Shown here: positions 15,892-24,149 of the stretch, in pieces
Layout of the letters: each line of letters starts with the position of its first letter
How positions within the stretch are numbered: the stretch's first letter is position 1
Assembly: GCA_012728785.1 (NCBI GenBank)
Contig: JAAYEK010000100.1
Span: forward strand, 1-40,830
Direction of reading: 5' to 3'
DNA length: 40,830 bases
DNA from: Bacillota bacterium
GTDB lineage: Bacteria > Bacillota > UBA4882 > UBA8346
Notes under the pieces: generated by a model
Told to the model about the DNA's origin: nothing
The model's database searches: none
Seen by the model: the letters and a program-made list of their open reading frames with translations, nothing else
Program-made: the position numbers and the translations under genes

Positions 15892-16134
15892 ATGAATCCG
15901 ATTACAATTCTAATTGGGCTGGCTTTTAGTGGTTATGGGTTTATGGTGTTGCGATTTAGGCTCCAAGGGAAGGATGAAAAATTTAGCAAATTAGGTTTAT
16001 TGCGTGAGAAATTTGGGGAAAAAGCAGGTTCGCTGGTCCATTATATAGGTAATGGCATTGTACCGTTAATATTAGGAGGTTGGTTCATCATAGCTGGGAT
16101 AAAGGGGATTGAGGTGTTTAAGGTCTTTAAATGA
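15892..16134 (+). CDS. Small two-helix membrane protein
   Basis: The ATG at 15892 follows AAGGAAGG; an earlier in-frame ATG at 15850 lacks a ribosome site. The 80-residue product has a hydrophobic segment at each end (ITILIGLAFSGYGFMVL and IVPLILGGWFIIAGI). A basic amphipathic linker lies between (LGLLREKFGEKAGSLVHYIG). The layout is reminiscent of small two-TM immunity proteins such as Imm17, but this is a weak resemblance. No partner toxin is adjacent. It precedes the signalling operon by about 190 bp. Confidence 0.65.
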   Translation: MNPITILIGLAFSGYGFMVLRFRLQGKDEKFSKLGLLREKFGEKAGSLVHYIGNGIVPLILGGWFIIAGIKGIEVFKVFK

Positions 16135-16172
16135 TCGTTTTTTATTGGAAAATACCGGATTATAATAGTTTT

Positions 16173-16200
16173 TACGGGTTTTTATTAATAAAAACCCGTA
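16173..16200. repeat. Perfect 11-bp palindrome upstream of the kinase-NRPS operon
   Basis: TACGGGTTTTT (16173-16183) and AAAAACCCGTA (16190-16200) are exact inverted copies around a 6-nt AT loop. No T-run follows on either strand, so it is a poor intrinsic terminator for the small membrane protein gene. It lies about 120 bp before the kinase start and could be a regulator site; this is inference. Confidence 0.55.
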
Positions 16201-16322
16201 ATGTACAGTATATTCTCACAAGGCATTTGCTATTTTTCCAAGAATTATACATAAAGAAATGGTATAGGTTAATCGTCACCATATACTAGTGATCAGTGGA
16301 GAATTGGGGATATGAAAAAAAT

Positions 16323-18326
16323 ATGGCAAAAAAAGAGCCGAATTTAAATATATTTTTTATCTATATCTTAGTTATTGTAATTATGGATTTGATATTTTAC
16401 CCCCTATTTCCGATTCTTTTGAACTATCCTCCCGGTTCAATTAATACCCAGTTTGATATTGAATTTTCAAAAATACCTTATTATCAGCAGTATATAATTG
16501 TAAGTCTTATAATAGTCATATTCGGGTACATTTGTTTTATATTTGCTTTTAAGGATATCAATAAATGGAGTTATATTATTGAATGTATTAAAACAAATGA
16601 TCTCGATAAAATTAAGAAGATAAGAAAAAAGAGTTTTAAGTTACCTCACGTAATAGTTCTTGTGCAGATATTAATTCCGGTAATCTCGGTTGGGGTATTA
16701 TTTATTATTTTAGGTTTTCGTAATAAAGCCGATATTAATTTTTTTATGATTTTAATGGCCAATTTAATTTTAGTCGGTGAAGTATCTTATTTGTTTTCTA
16801 AAAATTTTTTCCGTCAAGTTTTAAAGATTACTTTCATAGATGAATCAAATATTGAAAAAACACGGATTGGATTACAGTTTAAAATATTTATCCAAATCAT
16901 CCCCCTGTTTATATTTTCACTTTTAATATTTATTTTTCTTGGACGAGCGGGTTTGGCTAAAGAAAAGGGGGATTTGCTTTTTAATAGTTATAGACGAGAA
17001 TTAGAAATAACTTTTGAAAAGGGATTTATGATTGAGAACGAAGACCAAATAAAACAGTACCTCAATGTTATTAAAATGAAAAATGAAAATGATATTCTTT
17101 TCTTTATTGATCCTTTGGGTAATTATAAAACCAGTGATAATTCTGGATTAAGTAAATTTTTCCGGAAGTATACGCAGGAGTTGGCGTTTACTTATGGTGG
17201 ACATACATATGACTACTATGGTTCTGATTATCAAGGCACAGTTATTAAACTAAAAGGTGTTAATGGAGATTGGATTTTTGGTGTAAAGTATCAAGTATCA
17301 CCCAGATCAATTAAACCATTTATTGTTGGTTTTATAGTACTATCATTACTTGCAGTTTTCATAATTTTGTACTTTGGAAAGACAATTGTTGACGATATTT
17401 CTTTAATAGCCTCCGGTCTTAATGAAATTGCAGAAGGGGAAGAAACTGAATTAAGAAAAATAATCCCGGTCACTTCCAGTGATGAAATCGGTGACTTGGT
17501 TATCGCTTTTAATAAAGTTCAAGATCGTGAAAAGAAATATGTTCATGATTTAAAGAATCACCAAAAAATCATTATTGAACAGGAAAAGTTGGCTTCGTTA
17601 GGGCAAATGATCAGTGGTATTACCCATAACCTGAAGACTCCAATTATTTCGTTATCAGTAGCGATCGATACATTAAAGGACTTAGTAACCGAATATCGGA
17701 GTTCAATTGGTGATCAAAGAGTTACTAATAAAGATCACCATGAAATTGCAAATGAAATGAGTTCTTGGCTATCAGAAATGAAGCCCTATTGTGATTACAT
17801 GACAGATGTTTTAGCAACTGTTAAGGGTCAGATTATAAGCACTGCTTCCGGAGGGATTGGTTTTACTTTGAAAGAATTAATTAAAAGAGTAGAAATAATT
17901 ACCCAGTATGAGTTAACTAAATCCGGTTGTCTTATTAATTATGATATCAAAGCTGATAATGATCTAATTATACCGGGAGAAATTAGCGATTTGGTCCAAG
18001 TGATAGAAAATTTGATTTCCAATTCAATTCAGGCTTATCGAGATAAAGGAGGAGTATTGCAATTTTCGGTTATTGACCAAAGGGTTTCTCTCGAGTTTCA
18101 AATCAAGGATTACGGAATGGGTATACCTGAGCAGATTCAATCCAGATTATTTAAAGAGATTATTACTACTAAAGGTAAAAAAGGTACAGGGTTAGGATTA
18201 TATATTTCTTTCGCGATTGTCAAAGGCAAGTTCGGAGGGGATATTTGGTTCGAATCTAAAGAGGGAAAGGGTAGCACTTTTCATGTAATAATTCCGATCT
18301 CAAATATTGAGAAGATAATATGTTAA
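16323..18326 (+). CDS. Membrane sensor histidine kinase (multi-TM, extracytoplasmic sensor, HAMP, HATPase)
   Basis: I chose ATG 16323; a GTG at 16296 is in frame without a better ribosome site. The protein has about 667 residues. Four membrane segments lie in the first 170 residues and a fifth near 205-225 (IPLFIFSLLIFIFLG). An extracytoplasmic region of about 115 residues follows, probably Cache-like, then a sixth segment (FIVGFIVLSLLAVFIIL), a HAMP-like linker and the kinase core. MISGITHNLKTPI holds the phosphoacceptor His at about 433. The N box (VIENLISNSIQAY) is at about 562, followed by DYGMGIP and GKKGTGLGLY. The gene is very AT-rich. It heads an operon with an NRPS and a response regulator, so the partner and probable stimulus are encoded beside it. 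Confidence 0.92.
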   Translation: MAKKEPNLNIFFIYILVIVIMDLIFYPLFPILLNYPPGSINTQFDIEFSKIPYYQQYIIVSLIIVIFGYICFIFAFKDINKWSYIIECIKTNDLDKIKKIRKKSFKLPHVIVLVQILIPVISVGVLFIILGFRNKADINFFMILMANLILVGEVSYLFSKNFFRQVLKITFIDESNIEKTRIGLQFKIFIQIIPLFIFSLLIFIFLGRAGLAKEKGDLLFNSYRRELEITFEKGFMIENEDQIKQYLNVIKMKNENDILFFIDPLGNYKTSDNSGLSKFFRKYTQELAFTYGGHTYDYYGSDYQGTVIKLKGVNGDWIFGVKYQVSPRSIKPFIVGFIVLSLLAVFIILYFGKTIVDDISLIASGLNEIAEGEETELRKIIPVTSSDEIGDLVIAFNKVQDREKKYVHDLKNHQKIIIEQEKLASLGQMISGITHNLKTPIISLSVAIDTLKDLVTEYRSSIGDQRVTNKDHHEIANEMSSWLSEMKPYCDYMTDVLATVKGQIISTASGGIGFTLKELIKRVEIITQYELTKSGCLINYDIKADNDLIIPGEISDLVQVIENLISNSIQAYRDKGGVLQFSVIDQRVSLEFQIKDYGMGIPEQIQSRLFKEIITTKGKKGTGLGLYISFAIVKGKFGGDIWFESKEGKGSTFHVIIPISNIEKIIC

Positions 18327-18353
18327 ATTATTAGAAGGAAAGGTAAGATTTAA

Positions 18354-18584
18354 GTGCGTGTGCATAGGAAAACTCCTTTGGTAGTGTTGGGAAAGATTAA
18401 AGATGATACTTCAGATGATGGGGTAGATTATAAGGATATTTTTGAAAACATCAAAAACTATTTAGTCTTTAGAATTAGTGTTACTCCAAAGCTAAGCGAA
18501 CGGTTGATATATTTAGATGTTTTAGATTTTGTGGGAAGAATTAGTTTAGAAGTAAATAAGAATAAAAGAGGTAATAAGAGATGA
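18354..18584 (+). CDS. Small protein, possibly an acyl-carrier-like domain lacking the phosphopantetheine serine
   Basis: This 76-residue protein starts at GTG 18354 after a purine-rich GGAAAGG site. Its stop overlaps the NRPS start as ATGA, so translation is coupled. No family matches clearly. Residues 27-72 follow the helix-loop-helix spacing of carrier proteins (DIFENIKNYLVFRISVTPKL, then LIYLDVLDFVGRISLEV). LDVLDFV sits where a carrier would have the LDSLDFV-type motif, with Val replacing the modified Ser. If that likeness is right, it cannot carry a thioester. It might instead be an adaptor for the NRPS or the kinase. It is not MbtH-like, since that family's Trp/Pro motif is absent. Confidence 0.6.
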   Translation: MRVHRKTPLVVLGKIKDDTSDDGVDYKDIFENIKNYLVFRISVTPKLSERLIYLDVLDFVGRISLEVNKNKRGNKR

Positions 18585-21500
18585 TAAAATGCTATCCACT
18601 AACATACATGCAAAAAGTAATTTGGAAGGTTGAAAAATTCGCGCCAAACACCAGCATTAATAATATTGCCGGCACTTTACGTTTTAAAGAATCAATTGAT
18701 TTAAAACTAATACAACAAGCTATTAATTTACTTGTAAAAAAAAACGATGCACTTCGTATTCGAATAACTATTCAAGAGGGTGAACCTGTTCAATATGTCT
18801 CTGATTATCAATATTTCAGTTTGGATTTTTTTGATTTATCAACAGTAAAAGACGATCGAATATTAACCCAATTTCAAACACATTTAACTCAGATACCTTT
18901 TCAGATTCTCCATGAGCCTCTTTTTTATGCAGCAGTTATTAAAACTGCTTCTGAAACAGCAATGTACTTTAAGCAACACCATATAATATCTGATGCATGG
19001 TCGATAGTATTATGTTCAAATAAAACTTTATGTTACTATCTTAGATTAAAAAGGAATGAGGGGAATGAAGATATTCATGAACCCTCATTTTTTGACTATT
19101 TAAAAGTTGAAGAAGAATATTTTCAATCAAAAAGATTTAATCTAAATAAAAATTTTTGGCAAAAACAGATCGAAACAATATCGGAGAAAGTTAATTCACA
19201 TATACCTTTACGCAACTCAACATCTGCTTTTCGAACTGATTTTATTATTCCAAAAACAATTTCCTCAAAAGTAAATTGTTTTTGTAAGAAAAACAATATT
19301 TCAATATTAACGTTATTTTCGCTCGTATTTTCAACCTATTTTAATCGAATTACATCTAAAAAAAACATTGTATTTGGTACCACTATTCATAATAGACTTA
19401 ATTTTAAAGAAAAAAATACTGTTGGAATGTTTGCTAATACAATACCTATAATACTAGAGTTTGATGAAAGCACGTTAGTACTGGATTATATAAAATATAT
19501 AGCTACTAAATGGAAAAAATCTCTACTTAATTCTCGTTATCCATATGAATTAATTATAGAGGAATATCGGAAAAAATATATGACATATAATTTTTTTGAT
19601 GTTAATATTACTTATCAAAATGCTAGTACAAGTTTTAATAATGATTTTCAAGTAATCAGAAGCGATTGGTACCTACCCGGAGATCAAATCAATTTTTTAA
19701 ATATAAATATTAGCAATCGGGAAAAAACTAATAATTACTTAATTGATTATGATTATTTGCTTGATCTGATTTCTATTAATGAAATTGAAAGGATGCATCA
19801 TCATATACTAAATATTTTGGATAATATAATCAATAATCCTAATAAACCAATCGCCTCAATTGAACTGCTATCCCCAAAAGAAAAAAAACAACTAGTTCAT
19901 GGATTCAACCGTACTAGAAAGTATTATCCCTACCGAAACATCATTTGGCTATTTGAAAAACAAGCGCAGAAAAATCCCGATAAGACGGCATTAATCTTCG
20001 AAGGTCAGCGAATGACCTACCGGGAATTGAATGAAAAAGCTAATCAAACTGCTTGGATGTTAATGGATCAAGGAGTCAAACCAAATGAAGTGGTTGGGTT
20101 GTTGATGAAGCGTTCTTTTGAAATGTTCATCGGTATTTTGGGCATTTTAAAAGCCGGAGGGGCATATTTGCCGATAGATCCGAAGTTTCCCAGAAAACGG
20201 GTTAGAGACATATTGGAAGATAGTAACTGCCTGATCTTATTAACCAATAAATTCGTCATCGGTAATACAACCTGGAAAGGTAAAATAGTAAGTTGGTCCG
20301 CAGTTTACAGTGACGAAAACCGGAATAATCCAAACCGGCGAATTCATCCTAATGATATGGCATATCTAATTTATACATCCGGATCTACGGGGAAGCCAAA
20401 AGGAGTAATGATCGAGTACCGTGGGCTCGCCAATACCATCCAATGGCGGACCAAATACTACCGGTTCACTTCCGAAGACGTCTTGTTGCAAATGCCCCCA
20501 TACAGTTTTGATAGTTCAGTGGAGGATATCTTTTCATTTTTAACCGTCGGTGCTGCAATAGTCATTATTGACCATGGGAAACGGCTTAATTTGAAACATT
20601 TAGGACAGTTAATCGTCGATCACCGGGTTACCCATTTTTTGACCACGCCTTTATTATATAATGCAATGTTGGAAGATATTGCCGATAAGTTAAGAGCATT
20701 ATCAAGCATCACCTTAGCTGGTGACAGTGTCCGGCTCAATTTGGTTCAAAAGCACTTCGCCAAATTGCCACAGGTAAAATTGTATAATGAATACGGCCCG
20801 ACGGAGAATAGCGTCTGTTCCACGGTTTATCAATTTTCGGCAACGGATCAAGAAGTTATAATCGGGAAGCCGATTAGTAATTGCCGTTGTTATGTTTTGA
20901 ACCAAGAGCATCACCTGTTGCCGGTTGGAATCCCGGGAGAACTGTACCTGGGTGGAGTAGGTTTGGCCCGGGGATATATAAACAACCCGCAGTTAACCAA
21001 AGAAAAGTTCATTTATATACCGGCTATCAAAGAAAGGCTTTATAAAACCGGAGATTTGGCGCAATGGACTCCTGAGGGAAACCTAAAATTCATGGGGAGA
21101 ATTGATAACCAGGTTAAAATCCGGGGTTATCGGATCGAATTGGGAGAGATCGAATCTAATCTTTTGAAACATCGATCAATCAAAGAAGTGGTTGTGGTTC
21201 CTGATGAAAAGGATCCAAACCGGAAATGCCTATGCGCCTACTATGTTTCGGATGATCAGGTTACAGACATGGAGTTGAAAGAGTATTTGGCCAAAAGTTT
21301 ACCTGATTATATGATCCCCAGTTTTTTTGTGCCGTTAGAACGGTTACCATTAACTACTAATGGAAAGATTGATCGAGATGCGCTTCCAGCTCCGGAACGC
21401 AACCGGGAAGTTAGTTTGGCGCTGCCGGAGAATCCGGTTGAAGAAAAAATGGTCCAGGTTTGGCAGGATGTTCTGGGGAACTCTAAAATCGGTACCAATG

Positions 21501-22900
21501 ACAACTTTTTCGAGCTTGGCGGCGATTCCTTGGATATCATTAAAATATTAACCATATCCTATAACGAACATTGGGATTTATCAGTGCAAGACTTTTATAA
21601 GAATAAGACTATCAAAAAATTAGCTGCTTATCTTATATCCAAACAGCAGATAGGGGCAAACGAGACTAAAGAATTGGATAAAGTAACTGATTCCGCTGAT
21701 AGGAAAGGCTTAAAAAGAAAGTCGCTGCAAAAGATGAATTTTGCTCATCCACGGATTGTTAAAAAGGTATTATTAACCGGAGCCACAGGATTTTTAGGTA
21801 GTCATATTCTATTTGAACTACTTAAACTGGATAAAATTAAAACCTATGTATTAGTTAGGGGGGTTGATAAAGAAGACGCTCAATCCCGGTTATACCATCG
21901 CTTATCCTATTACTTTCCTGATCTTGATTGGAAGCTGGCTGGCGAAAAACTAGTAGTAATCAATGGGGATATTACCAAAACTTTGCTTGGTCTACCGGAA
22001 CCGGATTATCAACTGTTACGGCAAAAGGTGGATACAGTGATTCATTGCGCGGCGCTGGTAAAACATTATGGAGATGAACGGGAGCTTCAAAGCATTAATG
22101 TTTTGGGAGTCCATAATATTTTAAAATTCAGCAAGGATAAATATTTAGCTCATATCTCAACTCTTAGTGTGGCCGGCGATTATACCGCTCAGAAACGCCA
22201 GGACCTTCGTTTTGATGAACCCAGCCTGGATATAGGACAAAAATTTGACGATAATTATTATGTTCAAACTAAATATGAAGCGGAAAAAGCTGTTCTTGAA
22301 CAAATGCAAGAGGGGATGGATGGAACAATAATCCGGGTTGGCAATCTAACCGGCCGCTATTCGGATGGAGTTTTTCAACCGAATATTGATGAAAATAAAT
22401 TTTATCAGATCCTTAAGTCCCTAATTGAAATCGGGTTTGTCCCTGATTCAATGGCTGAAACAAAAATCGAATTGACTCCGGTAGATTTATGCGCTAAAGC
22501 AATTATTAAACTAATAATGATGGAAGAGAGTACAGGGAATACATTTCATGTTTTCAATCAAAACAAGATCAAAGCTAAGGATTTTTTTCAAAGGCTCCAT
22601 GTTTTGGGTTATACAACCGAATTGATTGAAGCGAGGTTATTTGAAAAGCGTATTCAAGAGATGATCAGAAATAATAAAGCTATTAGCTCCTTAATGGGGA
22701 TCATTTCTGATTTAAAAGACGGTACATTAGACTATAGTTCTTCAATAACCATTGACTCTCAATATTCAATTGAAACTTTGAAGCATTTAGGCTTTGTCTG
22801 GCAACGGATTAACTCTACTTATATCAAAAAAGTAATTAATCATACGCAATCAGTTGCTTTCATTCCCAAAAAATACCGAAAAGCGCAAAGTTCTAAATAG
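18581..22900 (+). CDS. One-module NRPS: condensation-adenylation-carrier-terminal reductase
   Basis: The 1439-residue enzyme has four domains. The condensation domain (about 1-430) carries HHIISDA at 133-139. The adenylation domain (about 440-900) has YTSGSTGKPKG (A3), EYGPTEN (A5), YKTGDLAQW (A7), GYRIELGEIE (A8) and the A10 Lys in LTTNGKIDRDAL. The carrier domain has FFELGGDSL, with the phosphopantetheine Ser at about 982. The thioester reductase domain has LLTGATGFLGSHI at about 1063 and YVQTKYEAEK at about 1226. A leading C domain usually means an acyl or imported starter, and the reductase releases an aldehyde or alcohol. Pocket residues read by eye are D,S,E,L,T,A,E,V,C,K, suggesting an aromatic residue with low certainty. 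The C-domain DNA is far more AT-rich than the rest. The gene lies between a kinase and a response regulator. Confidence 0.95.
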   Translation: MIKCYPLTYMQKVIWKVEKFAPNTSINNIAGTLRFKESIDLKLIQQAINLLVKKNDALRIRITIQEGEPVQYVSDYQYFSLDFFDLSTVKDDRILTQFQTHLTQIPFQILHEPLFYAAVIKTASETAMYFKQHHIISDAWSIVLCSNKTLCYYLRLKRNEGNEDIHEPSFFDYLKVEEEYFQSKRFNLNKNFWQKQIETISEKVNSHIPLRNSTSAFRTDFIIPKTISSKVNCFCKKNNISILTLFSLVFSTYFNRITSKKNIVFGTTIHNRLNFKEKNTVGMFANTIPIILEFDESTLVLDYIKYIATKWKKSLLNSRYPYELIIEEYRKKYMTYNFFDVNITYQNASTSFNNDFQVIRSDWYLPGDQINFLNINISNREKTNNYLIDYDYLLDLISINEIERMHHHILNILDNIINNPNKPIASIELLSPKEKKQLVHGFNRTRKYYPYRNIIWLFEKQAQKNPDKTALIFEGQRMTYRELNEKANQTAWMLMDQGVKPNEVVGLLMKRSFEMFIGILGILKAGGAYLPIDPKFPRKRVRDILEDSNCLILLTNKFVIGNTTWKGKIVSWSAVYSDENRNNPNRRIHPNDMAYLIYTSGSTGKPKGVMIEYRGLANTIQWRTKYYRFTSEDVLLQMPPYSFDSSVEDIFSFLTVGAAIVIIDHGKRLNLKHLGQLIVDHRVTHFLTTPLLYNAMLEDIADKLRALSSITLAGDSVRLNLVQKHFAKLPQVKLYNEYGPTENSVCSTVYQFSATDQEVIIGKPISNCRCYVLNQEHHLLPVGIPGELYLGGVGLARGYINNPQLTKEKFIYIPAIKERLYKTGDLAQWTPEGNLKFMGRIDNQVKIRGYRIELGEIESNLLKHRSIKEVVVVPDEKDPNRKCLCAYYVSDDQVTDMELKEYLAKSLPDYMIPSFFVPLERLPLTTNGKIDRDALPAPERNREVSLALPENPVEEKMVQVWQDVLGNSKIGTNDNFFELGGDSLDIIKILTISYNEHWDLSVQDFYKNKTIKKLAAYLISKQQIGANETKELDKVTDSADRKGLKRKSLQKMNFAHPRIVKKVLLTGATGFLGSHILFELLKLDKIKTYVLVRGVDKEDAQSRLYHRLSYYFPDLDWKLAGEKLVVINGDITKTLLGLPEPDYQLLRQKVDTVIHCAALVKHYGDERELQSINVLGVHNILKFSKDKYLAHISTLSVAGDYTAQKRQDLRFDEPSLDIGQKFDDNYYVQTKYEAEKAVLEQMQEGMDGTIIRVGNLTGRYSDGVFQPNIDENKFYQILKSLIEIGFVPDSMAETKIELTPVDLCAKAIIKLIMMEESTGNTFHVFNQNKIKAKDFFQRLHVLGYTTELIEARLFEKRIQEMIRNNKAISSLMGIISDLKDGTLDYSSSITIDSQYSIETLKHLGFVWQRINSTYIKKVINHTQSVAFIPKKYRKAQSSK

Positions 22901-22922
22901 AAAGGTGAAAAGAGGGATCAGC

Positions 22923-23588
22923 TTGAAAGAGCATATTCGGGTTTTAATTATTGAAGATGAGCCGACCTGGCAGAAGATGATTACCCGTCAACTGAATCAG
23001 GATCCGAAGTTTTTAATAGTCGGAATTGCTGAAAATCTTGAACAGGGGATTAATCTGGGTAAGATTTTGGATTATGATTTTATCATTATTGATCTACAGC
23101 TGGACCAGACCGCTGAAGACGGGTTTGTAGTATACGATGAATTAAAGAAAGCCCGTAAGATCCAGGCCATTTTTTTGACCAACAACGAAAACCCGGATAC
23201 CATGTATCGTGCTTTTTTGCATGGAGGGTATTCGTATATTCCTAAGAGCTACCTTAATGTTCTACCCCAAACCTTGCACTATCTATATGAAAATCCGGCC
23301 TCGAATCTGATAATGAATGCTGTTCAGGATAGAGTTAAAGAGTATCGCCTGACGAAATTAACCTCGGCAGAACGAAATATCTTTGATTTGCTTAATCAAG
23401 GTTTGAAACCGAAAAAAATTGCTGAGGATTTTAATATCTCTTTATATACGGTCCGGTCTCATATTAAAAATGTACTCAAAAAATTAGCACTAAATGATTA
23501 TCGCGAGGCCATAAAAAAGCTATATAGTAGTGACTGTTGCAAAATTGAAAACCAACAAAAGTCCTCATCTCCTCTAGACTCTAAATGA
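22923..23588 (+). CDS. Response regulator, receiver plus LuxR-type HTH
   Basis: I chose TTG 22923 behind AGAGGGAT; the longer frame begins inside the NRPS gene. The 221-residue protein has a receiver domain with the acidic pair in LIIEDEP. The phosphoacceptor Asp is in IIIDLQL (about residue 57), the Thr in FLTNN and the Lys in YIPKS (about 107). The LuxR/GerE HTH follows (LTSAERNIFDLLNQGLKPKK, then IAEDFNISLYTVRSHIKNVL). It is the presumed partner of the kinase at 16323 and the last gene before a strong terminator. The final 20-odd residues (CCKIENQQKSSSPLDSK) are encoded by a dispersed repeat, so the native C-terminus was probably altered by that insertion. Target promoters are unknown. Confidence 0.93.
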   Translation: MKEHIRVLIIEDEPTWQKMITRQLNQDPKFLIVGIAENLEQGINLGKILDYDFIIIDLQLDQTAEDGFVVYDELKKARKIQAIFLTNNENPDTMYRAFLHGGYSYIPKSYLNVLPQTLHYLYENPASNLIMNAVQDRVKEYRLTKLTSAERNIFDLLNQGLKPKKIAEDFNISLYTVRSHIKNVLKKLALNDYREAIKKLYSSDCCKIENQQKSSSPLDSK

Positions 23589-23610
23589 CCTGGCTAGGTC
23601 GATGAAATTT
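23531..23610. repeat. Dispersed intergenic repeat, copy 2
   Basis: This is the partner of 2411-2490 in the same orientation. It overlaps the 3' end of the response regulator gene and supplies its last codons and stop. It contains GACTGTTGCAAAAT and the hairpin GACCT-GGCT-AGGTC. Confidence 0.6.
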
Positions 23611-23616
23611 CGCGAG

Positions 23617-23650
23617 AATTGGGTAGATTTTCTACCCAATTTTCTTTTTT
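23617..23650 (+). terminator. Rho-independent terminator of the kinase-NRPS-regulator operon
   Basis: An 11-bp perfect stem (AATTGGGTAGA/TCTACCCAATT) with a 3-nt loop is followed by a T-rich tract. It closes the transcription unit that begins with the kinase. Confidence 0.92.
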
Positions 23651-23756
23651 ATGCTCAAATTAGTTACTATTTTTGATTATTACCAATTCGGAGAAGTCAT
23701 ATTATAATAGGGTTAAGGGACAAGTACCATTTTTTATAATAATTAGGAGGTTAATT

Positions 23757-24005
23757 ATGACGAATAATCATAAACTAAACCTTAAAAGTAAATCGGCTAT
23801 CACTAAACTATTAAGATTGTTGTGGGAATTGGACGCTTTGAAAAGCCAAGCCACTGATGAAGAAAGATTAAGGGACTTTGATATTTATATCCGGGATATC
23901 CGGCGTTTTTTGGAAAAGGTGTCCTTAAGAGCACCGTCATTAGATGAAATTCAAGTATATATCGATGATTACCAGGGTGTAGTGGAACATATGAAAGTGA
24001 TCTAA
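23757..24005 (+). CDS. Small hypothetical helical protein
   Basis: The ATG at 23757 follows AGGAGG, and the earlier in-frame start at 23673 is rejected for lack of a site. The 82-residue protein is charged and predicted helical (AITKLLRLLWELDALKSQAT, then LRDFDIYIRDIRRFLEKVSL). It has no signal peptide or membrane segment. No family is recognised. A TATAAT-like sequence at 23703-23708 could be its -10 box, placing it in its own transcription unit after the operon terminator. Confidence 0.7.
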   Translation: MTNNHKLNLKSKSAITKLLRLLWELDALKSQATDEERLRDFDIYIRDIRRFLEKVSLRAPSLDEIQVYIDDYQGVVEHMKVI

Positions 24006-24149
24006 ATTCGTAATTATTAAGGGAAGACTAGTCTCCAAGGAAATCAGAGCTGATTTTGATTTCTAATAAATCCAATCTATTGTTGCATTAAACACCAAAA
24101 ATTAATAAACTGTAATAGATGGATTGAAATGATGGAGGCTGACTTGGGA

